64,000 bases of DNA from Gamsiella multidivaricata (GCF_025024155.1 NW_026251769.1:174604-238603); one strand, 5' to 3'; shown: positions 50,264-61,289, numbered from the stretch's first letter. Notes: generated from the sequence alone by a model not told the origin. Translations and numbers: made by a program.

Positions 50264-51268
50264 TTAGCCAGACAAGACAGCGAGCCGTTGACGAGTTGAC
50301 GCGTTGATGGCCTCAAATTCTTCAGATGTGATCCAGGCAGCATAACGAGGGTTGGATTCCAGGTTCTGCTTGAGCTTCCACAAGCCTGGTGTTGCAATGG
50401 GCGAGATCAAATCCTTGCATTCCGGGATAGTCAAGAAGCGGTCAACGCATACCACCGAACGGATATCAGCAAGGGAGAGCTGGCATGGACAGAGAAGGAG
50501 TTGAATGATTGAGTCAGACCAACACGTTTTCTCTCATGGATTTTTTAGCTTGTTGGTGTGTTGGTTTGTTCTTTTTACCTGGTCGCCGACGTAAAATCCA
50601 TTCGTCCCGTTCCGTTGCAGCCACTTCTCATGCTGCGTGATCCAAACTGGGATATCTTTGCTGACGAACTTGATCAGTTCCCGAGCCTTCGTATCGGAGA
50701 ACGCCAGCAGGACCTTGTTGACATACAGCGACATGACCGCGTTGGAGGAGCAATAGAACACGTTGATCGCGGTTTCTTCCCAGAGATCCCTACCGAGGAG
50801 CCCCAATTTACGGGCCAAGTAACGCTCAATCGCCTCGGACTCTGGAATCTCGAGAACGAAGGGGTCTCGAGGGTCTTGGTTGGAGTGAATCTCGTAAAGA
50901 ACGGGCATTACGCCTAGAGGGACCTTTTCTTTCTCCTTGGACCAGTCCTGAGGATCCAAAAAAAAAAAGTTGATAAAGAAACAGTGCTGTGACATAGTTT
51001 GCACATCCGTTCAGAAACTACTTCTCAGTCCACTTACGCTGGGATACACATCCTCCCATCTGAAGCCACTGATCGCGAGAAGGATCCGCGTGGTTGCAGC
51101 CATGCCATGTAGTTTGAAATAAAGCAACTTGTATGTCACACTTTCGCCTTCATGATCATCAGACTTGGACTCTACCGCGCTAGTAGCGGCAACGAGGTCA
51201 GGTCGCGTTCTCGTCGTGAATGCTGGACCTGGCAACCCTGAAAGTGTCGGCGAAGTGGTATCAGTCAT
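50264..51268 (-). CDS. Glutathione S-transferase-like protein
   Basis: Three exons: 51038-51268, 50579-50947, 50264-50479 (816 nt, 271 aa). The N-terminal thioredoxin-like half is YKLLYFKLHGMAATTRILLAISGFRWEDVYP. The cis-Pro/SNAIL-like segment is GVMPVLYEI ... LEIPESEAIERYLARKLGLLG. The all-alpha C-terminal half ends with DQLSLADIRSVVCVDRF (N-capping box) and PRYAAWITSEEF. About 45 extra residues precede the domain. An in-frame ATG at 51325 would add MYLCLLFFILIPFSSAIPS, a signal-peptide-like segment. The substrate class is not assignable by eye. Confidence 0.82.
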
Positions 51269-51549
51269 GGATGGTATAGCTGAGGAAAATGGAATGAGAA
51301 TAAAGAACAACAAGCATAGATACATTCTTTCTTGCTTCCTTGAAAAAATGCATCTTCTAGATATAGCAATTCGAGATGAAGGCATAAGGATTGTCACAAT
51401 GAATCATGCACAAAATCTAGGTTTATTTGATATAAGAGCGCGTGGAGAACAGTAAACAAATCAAAGAGGGACCCCTGCCTGGCGATGTGCAAGGGTGCAA
51501 AGTGTCCAGAATGGAATATAAGCAATAAAGCACAATTATGCAAGAACAA

Positions 51550-54500
51550 CTAAAGGTCACGTCCTCGACCGCGCCCTCTGCTTCCTCCGCGTCCTCGACC
51601 CCGCGCATGCCATCGGCCACGATGGTAATTCGACTTGTTTCCTCTGCCCCGGCCGGGGACAAAAGACTGTGTTGGCTTGCTGCGGATCGCCATGCTTCCG
51701 TTTGCAGTGGTCGCATGCCCTCCAACTATAGTGGCGGTTGATCCAGCTCTCTTGGGGATCCCATAGGCTGTCAAGACTGCTTGTCCTGCTGCCAACCCTG
51801 ATACGTTGCTGCCAGTTCCTGTGGTTGTCAGTATAGGGCCCACTCCTGGCCCATAGCTCACTCCTTTGCCCGTGCCAGACGTACTGCCTCCACGGCTACG
51901 TCCGCGACCACGACTACCTCTACGACCTCGTTCACCACTCAATGCACCTGCTGGTCCTGTGTTTTCAGCATCTGTATTGTCACCCATACCGAATTGCGCA
52001 AAGTACATCGCCAGTGCAGGGTCGTCGCGGCGCTTTCTTAGATCCACAAAGTCGTCAAGCGGAGACATATACCCATTATCCTCTTCAACCGCACCACCGA
52101 GGCCATCAGTCTCTTCCCCTTCATGTCTCCGCGAACGCTCTATGTTGCCTGGATCTGCGGCATCCCACCATTCTTGGCTCTGCAAGCCGTAGTTAGGATC
52201 ATCTATCTCGAACGAAGAGGGCCCTGCTGTAAAGTCATCTAGTATCCCAGAATCATCCGTCCTCGCTATGCTCTTGCCAAGCAAATCCTCCGAGCGGGCT
52301 ATAACCTTGTGATCCGTGTCGGCAGCGGCTATTGTGGATGCCCTATTTACGGTGATTTTTGACACTGCCAAAGACCCTGGGACAGCGCCAATGCCGCCAA
52401 CGATTCCTCCGAGCCCCACACCCTTGACCTGGCGCCGATCCAGCTGTTCAGAATGCAAGAGGTCGTCTTCCTGGTTCCAAAGCTTTTCCACCACAGGCAT
52501 GAGCCGTCCAATCTCAATCTCATCGTCCTCATTAATCAGATGCCTTTTGCTCTGATCGCCCTGACCACGCTGACCTCGTGCCTTCTTGAGAAGATGCTGA
52601 CGCCGTTGACGAGCTGATTCAGGGAGTATGTTATCCAGGATCGCCGATTTCGATTTTGCGCCTTTCCTGGTTGCTGTTGTCTGCTTGGTCCCTACGGGTG
52701 CATTGTTATCGTTCTCAGAGTCATCCAGCTCGACTACGCCCTTGCTCGGCTGCTTAGTGGCGGGTTTACATCTCGTTGCGCTTCCCGCAGCTTTGCCCCG
52801 TGTCCTGAAGGAGCGGTTCAACATCGATGCCGGCTCGGGTCTGTCCAAAAAGTCATCTAAATCATCCTCCAATTTCTCGTCCTGAATCACCAAAGGTGTG
52901 TCCTGATTTCCACTGTCGAATTTCTTGCTATCTTTGGGTAACTTCGTCGCCGCAGTTTTTTTCTTCCTAGAGATCGGCCTGACCGAAATATAACCATCCA
53001 GGGATTCTGCCGCTGCTGCGTCGTCGATGGCCTGTCCTGGCTGGATGTGAAACGCACTTTGACTCGACAGGCATTCAAAGTCGGCAAAGTCAAGAGGCTC
53101 ATCATCCTCGAGAACACGGCTTTGGTCGGCGCTGTAGTTGGCGCTTTCTTCACTGAAAACTGTTGACACGCCTGAATAGCCAGCTGAATCGCGATATCGA
53201 TCCTGCTCACGCGTTCTTGTAATGGGAGGGGGCGAATCGAGCGAAAGACTGTTCACCTTTCGAATGGGGGAATCCAAAGACAAGACACTATTCCGTACAC
53301 CTTTGATTGTAGTCGGAGCCTTGGATGAAATCAGTGCAGGTTGGTTTCCGAGTGACTGCCCCTGTATCTGAGCCGAATAGAGAGCTGGCGCTTGGGTATG
53401 CGTGTCGCTCTCGGCAAACGAGTCCTTAATATGCACGACATCCTGGGTCTGGTAAATCTCATCTAACGCCAGAGCCATGGCCTCATCACGCTTCTGCATG
53501 TCTTCTCTTTCTTTCTGTTCATTGGCAAGTAGCTCTGCATCCACGTGCGCAATCAGATCCTCCACGGGAACCATTTTGCGACATATAGGGCATCTGTCCA
53601 TGGCATTCTGTGACAAGATTGGCGAGATATCCCTGATAAATTGCTCGTCCTGCTTTGGCCAGGTATCTTGTCCTTGATCGTCGTACCTTGGTTGTTGCTG
53701 CGCCTGTTGCGACTCCCGCTGCTCCCGCTGGATATCTTTCCCTCGATCCACGACTCTATCCTTCTTCGAGTCCTCAAAAAGAATTCTCGGCTGAGCGCGA
53801 CCCCCAAGTTGTAGGCCGCTATACCGTCGCAGCTTGCGCTCCCCTGATTGTCGAGCTTTCTGCGACCTCTGTGACCTTTGGTCGTCCGAAAAGTCCTCGA
53901 TTTCCTCTGTCTGCAAGGCTCCGCGGCCCTTGCTAGAATACACCCCGGTGATGAGGGGCTGAGAATCAGACATGGTGGAGAACGAGTCGATCGTCTCCAT
54001 CTTCGCGGGCGGAGCAGGCTTCTTGATATCCGCCTGCTGCCGGGAATGATCTGCAGCTGCCTTTAATGCGGACTCCATTGCCGAGATATCCGGCGCAACT
54101 TCCGAAATCCTCATCTTCTTGGGCGGCGATGCTAGAGTGGCTCTTCCTGAGCGACGTCGCGCACGTGGATCCTCCAATGGCTCGTCGTCCTGCTCATCCT
54201 CCCGTCCAATCATAGCAGATAAAATCTCAGTATGTGGACGCTTTCCATCGGACTCGCTGGGTTTCTTCCAGGATGGGTAATATTCCTTCAAAGAGTCCAT
54301 ATCGGCCATTCGTCCCTGCTCGTCCATGTTTGCGCGCTTCGTTGTGCGGTTGAAGATCGGGAACGCAACAAATGGGCTTCTTTGTCCATTTTCTGTATCC
54401 AACTTTCTACCTTGAGGCCAGTCTGGCTTAGATGATGGAGCTTTGTCGTCAAGATGATCCGTAAACATCAAAGTCTCCCTCAATTTCCTGTGCTCCTCCT

Positions 54501-56049
54501 CCAAGCCTGCGGTATCGCCTCTCTTTAATATCTCTACCACATCCTGACTGTTGTCGTCGTCTGAAGGAATGTCCAGAATCAGTGGCCGAGGTTTTGTCAG
54601 TCTTGTGTAAGTCTGCTTGTTGTGTAGATTCTCCGTGGGCGATGAACGACTTTGTTTGCACAGCTCGTAAATGTCCTGACTCTCGATTGAAAATGCTCTT
54701 TCCCCCATCCCATCGCGTCCTCCTACAGTAGATTGTGAAACGGTGTAAATTTCATCCCTCTCGGCTTGAGTCGCATCAGATACCCCAATTTCAGCCTCGG
54801 AGTCAGAGACGATTGCCCGCGACAAGCTTTTCCTCCGATCATCCGCCATTACTGACTCAACCTTAGGAAGCCCCACATGCTCCGCTCGGGAAGAGCTCTT
54901 TCGGCGCCTGGTTTCAGATATGACCAAACACTCTTCAGCCTCAGAGAGATCGTCCTCAGAGTCACGAACCATGTCGTAATGCCGTGTTCTTTGTTTCAAT
55001 GTCGGCGTTGAGAGGACAATATCCCGATCGGGACCCTCCGTGATTGACCATGGCATTTTAGCAGATGAACCCAGAGGTGTGCTTGAGGTTGCTGCTGTTA
55101 GCGTCTCGGGGCGTTCAGGAGACCGAGGTATAGTGTCGTCTGCAATTGGATGGCGAGGGTTTCTCGGCCTGCTGATATCAGTCTTCAGTACGTTTCTACT
55201 CGCATCCCGCGACAGTTCGTCAAGATCATCGTCACTGCTCTCCACGATTTCCTTCACGAATTTCCGATGGCTGACTAGCGTAGTAGGCATCTCGTCGCTC
55301 TCATCGTCATCGCTCGAAATGACATTGATAGAGGGATATAGTGCGGAGGTCCGTATCTACAAAGAAAAAAAAGAGTGTTAGGTTCATTTGCTCAACCTTG
55401 CATACAAGAAGCGGCTACAGCATCGACTGTGGAACAGAACAACGACAGTGCATACTAGACGCCTTCGGTTGGGACTCATTTTTAGAGGAGAAACTGCCTT
55501 TCCTCTGAACATGTTGCTGTGGGCTGTGCTGTTGCTGTTATACTTAGGTGCGGTCTGCATGCGTGCCCGGGTATCGTCCTGTGTGGTCTCTTCACTGTCA
55601 GAGCAGTTGACCTCGATTACATCCAATGCCTGCTTTCTCGGTGATGTAAATTTTGGTCCTGGGGTCTCGTCGCGGAGTAGGCCTGGCGTGGTTGCAGAGG
55701 TCGACATCAGGACCATGGGTTCATGTTCGAATCTTGATTTAATAGAAGAGGTCCTTCGCGAGAGCTCGGCCAATGGGTATTGGCGATGGGAGCGGACCTC
55801 TCGACTACTCCTAAATCCTCTAGACGAGCGAGTGTCCTTTTCTGAAGCGATCGCCTCAGCCGAGAGCCAGGGATCGATTGATAGTTGACGACTGTCGCCA
55901 CCATTTTTTGTATTCGGCCATTTGCCATCAGCACTTTGCCTGGTCTTGATCCCATCGCCATGCCTGCTCCTGTCGCTGTCGATGGTCGATGCTGTAGTGC
56001 TACTGCTTTTTGAGTCGCTGCTATATTGACGCATGACGCCGACCTCCAT
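51550..56049 (-). CDS. Large disordered nuclear protein with Rad18-like (UBZ4) zinc finger and RGG tail
   Basis: Two exons: 55456-56049 and 51550-55356 (4401 nt, 1466 aa). Most of it is low-complexity with many acidic-Ser clusters (ISSDDDESDE, VESSDDDLDEL, VVELDDSENDN) that look like SUMO-interaction or CK2 sites. Near residue 783 is RCPICRKMVPVEDLIAHVDAE, a UBZ4-type finger like Rad18/SLX4/SNM1A, but the fourth ligand (usually Cys four residues after His) is Glu. A charged helix (QKEREDMQKRDEAMALALDE) follows it. The C-terminal 90 residues are RGG/GRGRG-rich, a nucleic-acid-binding type. A DNA-damage or ubiquitin-related nuclear role is inference; no family is named. Its start codon is 65 bp from the tail of LINE copy B. 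Confidence 0.65.
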
Positions 56050-56114
56050 CGCGCTGCCTGTGAAATAAAATGTAAGGGTTAGGGCGTGGTGGGAAGTAAA
56101 CAAGAGAGGGAGAC

Positions 56115-56967
56115 TTTTTTTTTTAACGAGAACCCTCAAAGACATGGGATTTATTAACTGTGGTCTGAAGGAAACCTGCAGGTGGGGCAGAAAACAAACA
56201 GCAAGTTGCCCGCCCCGACTATGTCGCAACGGATCCATATTTCATAATCAACGACCACATGAGTGGTGAACCGATGTCCTCTCCTCCTTACAATGCCTGT
56301 TGTGCGCGAAAGTCATCCTTTAGCCACGGTCCTCTGACATTTTAAGGAATTGACATCCTCCCAGTCGCTCCATCACATCGAGTCTCAGCTGTCCCAGATA
56401 GTGCTCCTGCACTCGTTCATCCGCGGCGTCGTTGATCTCTTTCACATCGGGCGCTTGTCGTTGCCTCAGGGTAGGTCCCATAAAATCAGTGCTGCTACGT
56501 CGGTGGTGCCTATCACACTTGCATCTCAGGGCGCGTTTGCTCACAGCAGTGATCCCATGTTCTCGTTCCCAGTCGACGGTAACTTTACATCTTCTGTCCC
56601 AGATCTCTGTTCTGCCGATCTCTTCAATGGCCTTACAAAGCGGCTGACCGTGTATGTTGCGATCCGTTCAGTAGTGTTAAAAGCGCGTCTCCAAGACTGA
56701 GTCATGCACCTGGGTGTTAGACTGTGATACAAATCCTGCACTGACCACTCAACCCCTCGAATCTTTCCTCCTCGGTGTCTGCCTCTGACTGTGACCTCAA
56801 GCGCGTCCCAAATTGCGTCCAACCTGGTCTCTTTGAACGTCGGTGGTTTGCGTTTGTTGATTTCGAGTCCTTTCTCTTTCTCTTTCTTTATCTCCTCCTT
56901 CCAAGCCTTCCTCGCGCTACTTTATGCTCGTCTTCCAATTGCATTCACTTCTCCAGCCCACAGCGAA
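56115..56967 (-). mobile_element. 5'-truncated LINE copy B (oldest of the tRNA-Ala stack)
   Basis: A T10 run (56115-56124) is its poly(A) on the minus strand. The minus strand carries broken pieces of a LINE C-terminal region: WKEEIKKEKEKG (about 56890), SVQDLYHSLTPRCMTQSWRR (about 56720), and SKRALRCKCD (about 56535), in different frames. These match in order the pieces of copy A (VKELYRGLVPMRLIETWK, MSKRAGG). It shares the block around 56297-56331 with LINE copy C. No full reverse transcriptase is present. Confidence 0.75.
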
Positions 56968-57949
56968 TTTTTTTTTTTATTAACATAAATCCCCATGAGC
57001 ACGAGACGCATGGTCCGCAAAGGCCTTGAAGCCATAGATGCCTTCCATGCACGGCATAGCCGCATTCCCTACCAACTATGTTGGCTTGAGGCGTCAGATT
57101 CATAACCCATGTCGCATAGCTAGTTTAACCTAACTCCTACGTGACCTGTTGCGCGATACACGTCTCCTAATCCAGATCCAATGTTAATAAAGTTGTTTTT
57201 AAACCGAATAAACCCTCCCTCCATTATGTCCAACTTCCCTCGCCCCAAGCAATGCTGTAGCACCCTATAATCCGCGGCCCGTCTACCTTCCTGGATCTCC
57301 GTTGCAAGTAACCGTCTCCCTTTCAAATCAGAGAAATCACCAACACTACGTTGGTGTCCCCGATCACCGTTGCGTCCTCCGGCGCGTTTGCTCATGAAGG
57401 TGATTCCAACTGACTTTTCCCAGGCGACAGTGTCCTCGCATCGTTTGTTCCATATCTTGGTCCTGCCAAACTCTTCGATCCTGCTCACGAACTTTGTCAC
57501 CATGATCATCGCAATCCACTTGGTGGTGGTAAATAGCTGCTTCCAGGTCTCAATGAGTCTCATTGGCACCAAACCTCGATATAACTCCTTGACCTCCCAA
57601 TCCGCATCATTCTCCGGTACCTCTCCTTCCGCAACGTGATATGTCCCTCGTCTTTCCGCTGTCCCCTGAATCCACTGCATTGACTCTCAGATAGCCTTCG
57701 TTCCTGTTGCCGAAAAGGTGGGACAAGTCGCAGTGAAGAGCCTGTCCTTCCGTTCGGCCTCCTCTCTCTCCTGTTCCCATTTTCGCACTGCCTGTCTCCA
57801 TGCACGATATCCATTCAACTCCACTTCCTCCACCGCGTCCCTCCACTCTTGTCGCTGGTCGCATAAGGTAGCCGAACAACGCCAAAGATGATCGTTCGTC
57901 TCTGCTTCCCTTTCGCACCTACGGCAGTCGCATAAAGTAGCTGGGAGGG
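56968..57949 (-). mobile_element. 5'-truncated LINE copy A with zinc-knuckle tail
   Basis: A T11 run (56968-56978) is the poly(A). Read on the minus strand from about 57938, one frame gives CDCRRCEREAETNDHLWRC, a C-x2-C...H-x3-C zinc knuckle as found at the C-terminus of many non-LTR retrotransposon polymerases, followed by EWRDAVEEVE and RAWRQAVRKWEQEREEAE. After a stop/frameshift near 57680 a second open stretch (57120-57680) continues the protein tail (WEVKELYRGLVPMR, MSKRAGGRNGDRG). The element is 5'-truncated; its 3' end (AAGGCCTTTGCGGACC ... GGGGATTTATGTTAAT on minus) is shared with copies 0 and D. Confidence 0.78.
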
Positions 57950-58030
57950 TTTTTTTTGTTTTTTTTTATTAACATAAATCCCCGTGAGCACGCGACGCAT
58001 GGTCCGCAAAGGCCTTGAAGCCATAGATGC
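57950..58030 (-). mobile_element. Very short LINE copy 0 (63 bp plus poly(A))
   Basis: The T-rich tail at 57950-57967 is interrupted by one G. The body, 57968-58030, differs from copy A 56979-57041 at only two positions (A/G and A/C), and similarity stops abruptly at 58030. It ends 131 bp before tRNA-Ala and 4 bp before the first unit of the GTGCAAATA array. Confidence 0.8.
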
Positions 58031-58034
58031 TGGC

Positions 58035-58104
58035 GTGCAGATAGGGAGGTTTCGTGCAAATATGGAAATTTCGTGCAAATACGGGGTCGTGCAAATAGGG
58101 AATG
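58035..58104 (+). repeat. GTGCAAATA tandem array upstream of tRNA-Ala
   Basis: Four units begin at 58035 (GTGCAGATAGGGAGG), 58054 (GTGCAAATATGGAAA), 58073 (GTGCAAATACGGGG) and 58089 (GTGCAAATAGGGAATG). They are more diverged than the array before tRNA-His but the core and distance match: the last unit starts 72 bp before the tRNA here and 67 bp before it there. Confidence 0.8.
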
Positions 58105-58160
58105 ATTGAATAATATTATTGTTAATAGTGATATATTCAAGTCACCCTTCCCATCAAGAA

Positions 58161-58232
58161 GGGGTTGTAGCTCAGTGGTAGAGCGCTCGCTTTGCATGCG
58201 AGAGGCCCGGAGTTCAAACCTCCGCTGCTCCA
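58161..58232 (+). tRNA. tRNA-Ala(TGC)
   Basis: Acceptor GGGGTTG/CTGCTCC with discriminator A; pair 3-70 is G-U, the alanine identity element. The D-arm is GCTC-AGTGGTA-GAGC, the anticodon stem CTCGC/GCGAG with loop TTTGCAT (anticodon TGC), and the T-arm CGGAG-TTCAAAC-CTCCG. One U-U mismatch (pair 6-67) is present in the acceptor stem. No intron. Confidence 0.93.
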
Positions 58233-58248
58233 AGTATTTGGAATAATA

Positions 58249-58372
58249 TGGTCTCACCTCCGTGAGATTATCCCTCGTTTTGTCATCTCACAGGGGCGTG
58301 AGCCGGTTATTCTCACACTTTGGTAAGAATAATTCAAGCATTTTTTTGTTCACGGGGATAATCTGCGGCCTC
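58249..58372. repeat. Inverted CCGTGAGATTATCC / GGGATAATCT motif block
   Basis: CTCCGTGAGATTATCCC (58256) faces CACGGGGATAATCT (about 58351), a short imperfect inverted repeat. The same CACGGGGGG/GAGATTAT words recur at 61320-61435. This may be the left end of a DNA element whose right end is there, or a small independent palindrome. Confidence 0.4.
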
Positions 58373-58398
58373 GTTCAAAAAAATGAAAAAGTACTCGT

Positions 58399-58668
58399 TT
58401 ATTGTTCAAAGTCTGTTTCAGCAGGATGGAATTCTTTGGATGGTCGCGACATCTCGCTGCTGCTCTTGATACGTTTGGCTCTTGGACGCCCCTTCGGCTT
58501 CACTACAAGTGGGTCTTTGGTGACACCAAGACCTGCTTCGTTGTCAGATGCGTCCTGTAGCTCCATGAGCCCCTGTCTCCGTTTCAGCGAGATTGAGAGG
58601 TTGTTACTTCGAATATGGGTGTTATCCTGTTGCCTCTTACCATGGTAGGCAGTGAGGCTGTTAGTCAA
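58399..58668 (-). pseudogene. Transposase C-terminal tail remnant (MULE/FAR1-like)
   Basis: The last coding block on the minus strand contains DPLVVKPKGRPRAKRIKSSS and ends at a TGA at 58399. The KGRP-x-x-KRIKS signature is common at the C-terminus of fungal Mutator-like/FAR1-type transposases. No catalytic DDE core or SWIM finger is visible upstream (58670-59200), so this looks like a decayed end. Confidence 0.4.
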
Positions 58669-59527
58669 TCAAAGGTATTATTCAGAAGCCGGATACCACA
58701 AACGATCTTTCGTGCAGCGCTATACGCGTCGCTCTTGTCTTGTGCATCGAAAAATAACCCAACGGTTACAGCCCAATTGAATGAATCTCTCTTGTTCCTA
58801 GTTTTGGAGCGTCAAATATGTGGGTTAAGTCCAGATGCACTTCTCAGTTCATCATGGAAGAAGGTTGAAAAAGCGAATGGGTGGTGATACATCCAAACGT
58901 TTCTCAATTGCAAAGGCGCTTTGGACAATGCACAAGGTGAGCATCAAGAGCTTACTGAAAGCAATTGTTTATGAGTATCTAATCTATGAGTAAAACGTAT
59001 CTCAGGACATTCTCCAGATACCCGGTCTGGATGGACCATAGACTATAGCCTTGTATAACGGACTCTGGTGAATATGTGGTATTGCTGATGCTGCTGATGC
59101 TTATGACCATTGATTACCCATCGTGATTTAGCAATCTCTCTCTTCTTCTTTTCTTTCTACATAAGACAACCCTAATCATGCTGACTTAAAGTCTAGCATT
59201 TCATGTGAACAGCCTTGCACATTTCGAAAGAGAAAAGAGGACGAGCTCCAGAAGGACGAGCTGCAGATGGGTGTAAAGCAATTGGACGAAGAGAGAGAAT
59301 GACACAAATGGCCGTTGCTCGAGATTGCCTGGTCATGGAGATATGGTCAAGAAGAGAGCTTGTAGACTATGAGGCGAGTTATATATTCTATGCAAGGTGG
59401 AGGACATGGTGAAATGCACTCTTTCTCGCAACTTTTTCTCTGTGCACACTCTAACACTCTACAACCAACATCACTGTTGCAAATTACCTTCCTCGCCAGC
59501 ATTCCACTACACGCTACGCCAACTACA

Positions 59528-60384
59528 ATGATCAAGGCACAGAGAAACGAGTTTACATTCTACAACTGTGTCCAGGGACTGCTGGACAGGAAAGCGGCGA
59601 TCCAGACACAGGAGCGTCGCATTGATCAGGGTCTCCCGGTCAGGGACGAGGACAGACCTGTGCTATTGACCAAGTCAGAAAAAAATTACTTGATTCGGTC
59701 GCACTCAACAGTGCCAGTTCAAGTGAGAAACGTCCTTTTAAATGTGTTCGTCCAATTTGAAAGGCGCGAGGATAGAAGCATGGATTTCATCTGCGTCTGC
59801 AGAAAGCCATTCCTGACAGGAGCAAGCATTACAAGCGAGTCTGCGCCCATTCCAACATCCCGATCAACGTTTCAGGGCTTCAACTTATTGGCAGCGCTCA
59901 AGTTCTCCCTGATGATTTGAAGGTCGTCAATGCCTCAGGTACATCTGATGACGAGGCTGATGAGGAGAACGACAAAGGCGATGAGGCGTTTAGCGGCAGC
60001 AATGCACTCGCGTTCAATAATAACGACATTTCGGCTACTTCAATGACATTTGATTCAGGAAGAGTGGTTGGTGCAACTATCCGAGAGTTCATGCGGAGCT
60101 TGGGCACTGCAAATATTCAACAGCAACATGCACAGCGCATGCAAATCATGACGTTTCAAGAGCAACAGCGCACGCTGATCACAGCCATGGAGCAACGGAT
60201 CCTGAGCTCTATTGCCCAGATTGCTGCAGGTCAAGGGCAGGGGCAAGCTGCACAAGCTGCTTCTGCTTCTGACACCGGACCTTCCAGTCCGGTTTCTACA
60301 AGTAGAAAAAGAACGCACTCTGACGTCCCTCACTTTGGAACATTCAGGCCCCCTAGTTGTATGTCTCCAACTGAAAATAAGTAA
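59528..60384 (+). CDS. Unrecognised two-exon protein in repeat-rich DNA
   Basis: Exons 59528-59722 and 59803-60384 (777 nt, 258 aa) joined across an 80-nt intron (gtgaga...ctgcag). Without the splice two overlapping frames would look frameshifted. The joined sequence is smooth: VPVQ-KAIPDRSKHYKRVCAHSN, then GLQLIGSAQVLPDDLK. An acidic stretch (DDEADEENDKGDE) follows, then a Gln-rich helix (IQQQHAQRMQIMTFQEQQR) and a C-terminal basic patch SRKRTH. The N-terminus MIKAQRNEFTFYNCVQGLLD looks folded. No family recognised. It lies between transposase debris and a MITE, so it may belong to a DNA transposon or be a lineage-specific gene. Confidence 0.5.
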
Positions 60385-60926
60385 AATAAAAATGGCGGTT
60401 TGGTGGAGCGAGTGTAGATCGATATAAAAATTGTGCAGATGTAGAGACGGGAAAGCGCATGGTCTCGCCTTGCTTATCATTTTCCACGACAGTGAAAGCT
60501 AGCTCACTCCCTACGCGTCGGCATGCTTGCAAACGATTGGAGTATCTGGGGTGTCGAAGGATCTAGGGTGAAAAGGATATTTTATTGGGCGAATGCTGCT
60601 ATCTAGTTCTATGCATAGATAGGGTTTATATACTAGCGGTGTCAACTGTGCGTTGGATATATTGTAGAAACTGGGCGAAGCACTGACGACACCATAGCAT
60701 ACTAAATCTAGCGTTAAACCTTTGCAAAGATCCACGATAGTGATTTTGAGTCGTAGAGTACTACTCCAATATGATCATAAACGATTGTCTGTTTTCTCTT
60801 TTCCATGCCACCTCGTCATTCAGCTTCGGAATGGAATCTGGCTCAATCCTGCCTCATATTGGATTGGACAAAGGGGTAGATTCTCCAGCGACGAGGAAAT
60901 TGATATGTGAATCTACATGTAGACAT
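60385..60926. other. Intergenic, nothing recognised
   Basis: 3' flank of the unrecognised gene; no repeat, RNA or coding motif seen on either strand. Confidence 0.35.
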
Positions 60927-61289
60927 AGTATGATACCCCGTTATCTCCGCACTACTGGTAATCAGCAATTTAGTACGTCGCCCAGGTATATCAAGAATGT
61001 AACACACCTGGTCACCTGGTATCAGAGAACGGAGCTGGACTACAGCTTATATCAAGGAAGCGAATTGGGGTGATGTGTGATAGGTGCAAGAGCAATCTAT
61101 TAACAATTGCGTATTGGGTATGGTGGCGCGTGGTCGGGGCAGAAGGAAAAAAGTGCGGGCTGGTACAGAGAGAGAGGTGTACAAAAGTGAGCACTGGTAG
61201 AGAGAGAGAGAGATGTACTAAATTTTGCACTCTTGACACACCTGGGCGACGCACTGAATTGCAGTGCGGTGATAACGGGGTGTCATACT
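60927..61289. mobile_element. MITE, 363 bp, with long terminal inverted repeats
   Basis: The left end AGTATGATACCCCGTTATC and the inverted right end AGTATGACACCCCGTTATC continue as an imperfect inverted repeat of about 70 bp, both including CGTCGCCCAGGT and a following TATCAAGA/TGTCAAGA. No coding capacity. Flanks do not show a clear target duplication longer than 2-3 bp. Confidence 0.75.

Noticed and set aside
58615..58887. 90-codon plus-strand frame with a natural-looking stretch
   Set aside because: No start context, no partner exons and no family; it overlaps the better-supported transposase-tail remnant on the other strand in part.
59369..60384. Apparent frameshifted gene (two overlapping plus-strand frames)
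   Set aside because: An 80-nt GT-AG intron at 59723-59802 joins the first frame to the second without any frameshift, so a break need not be invoked.
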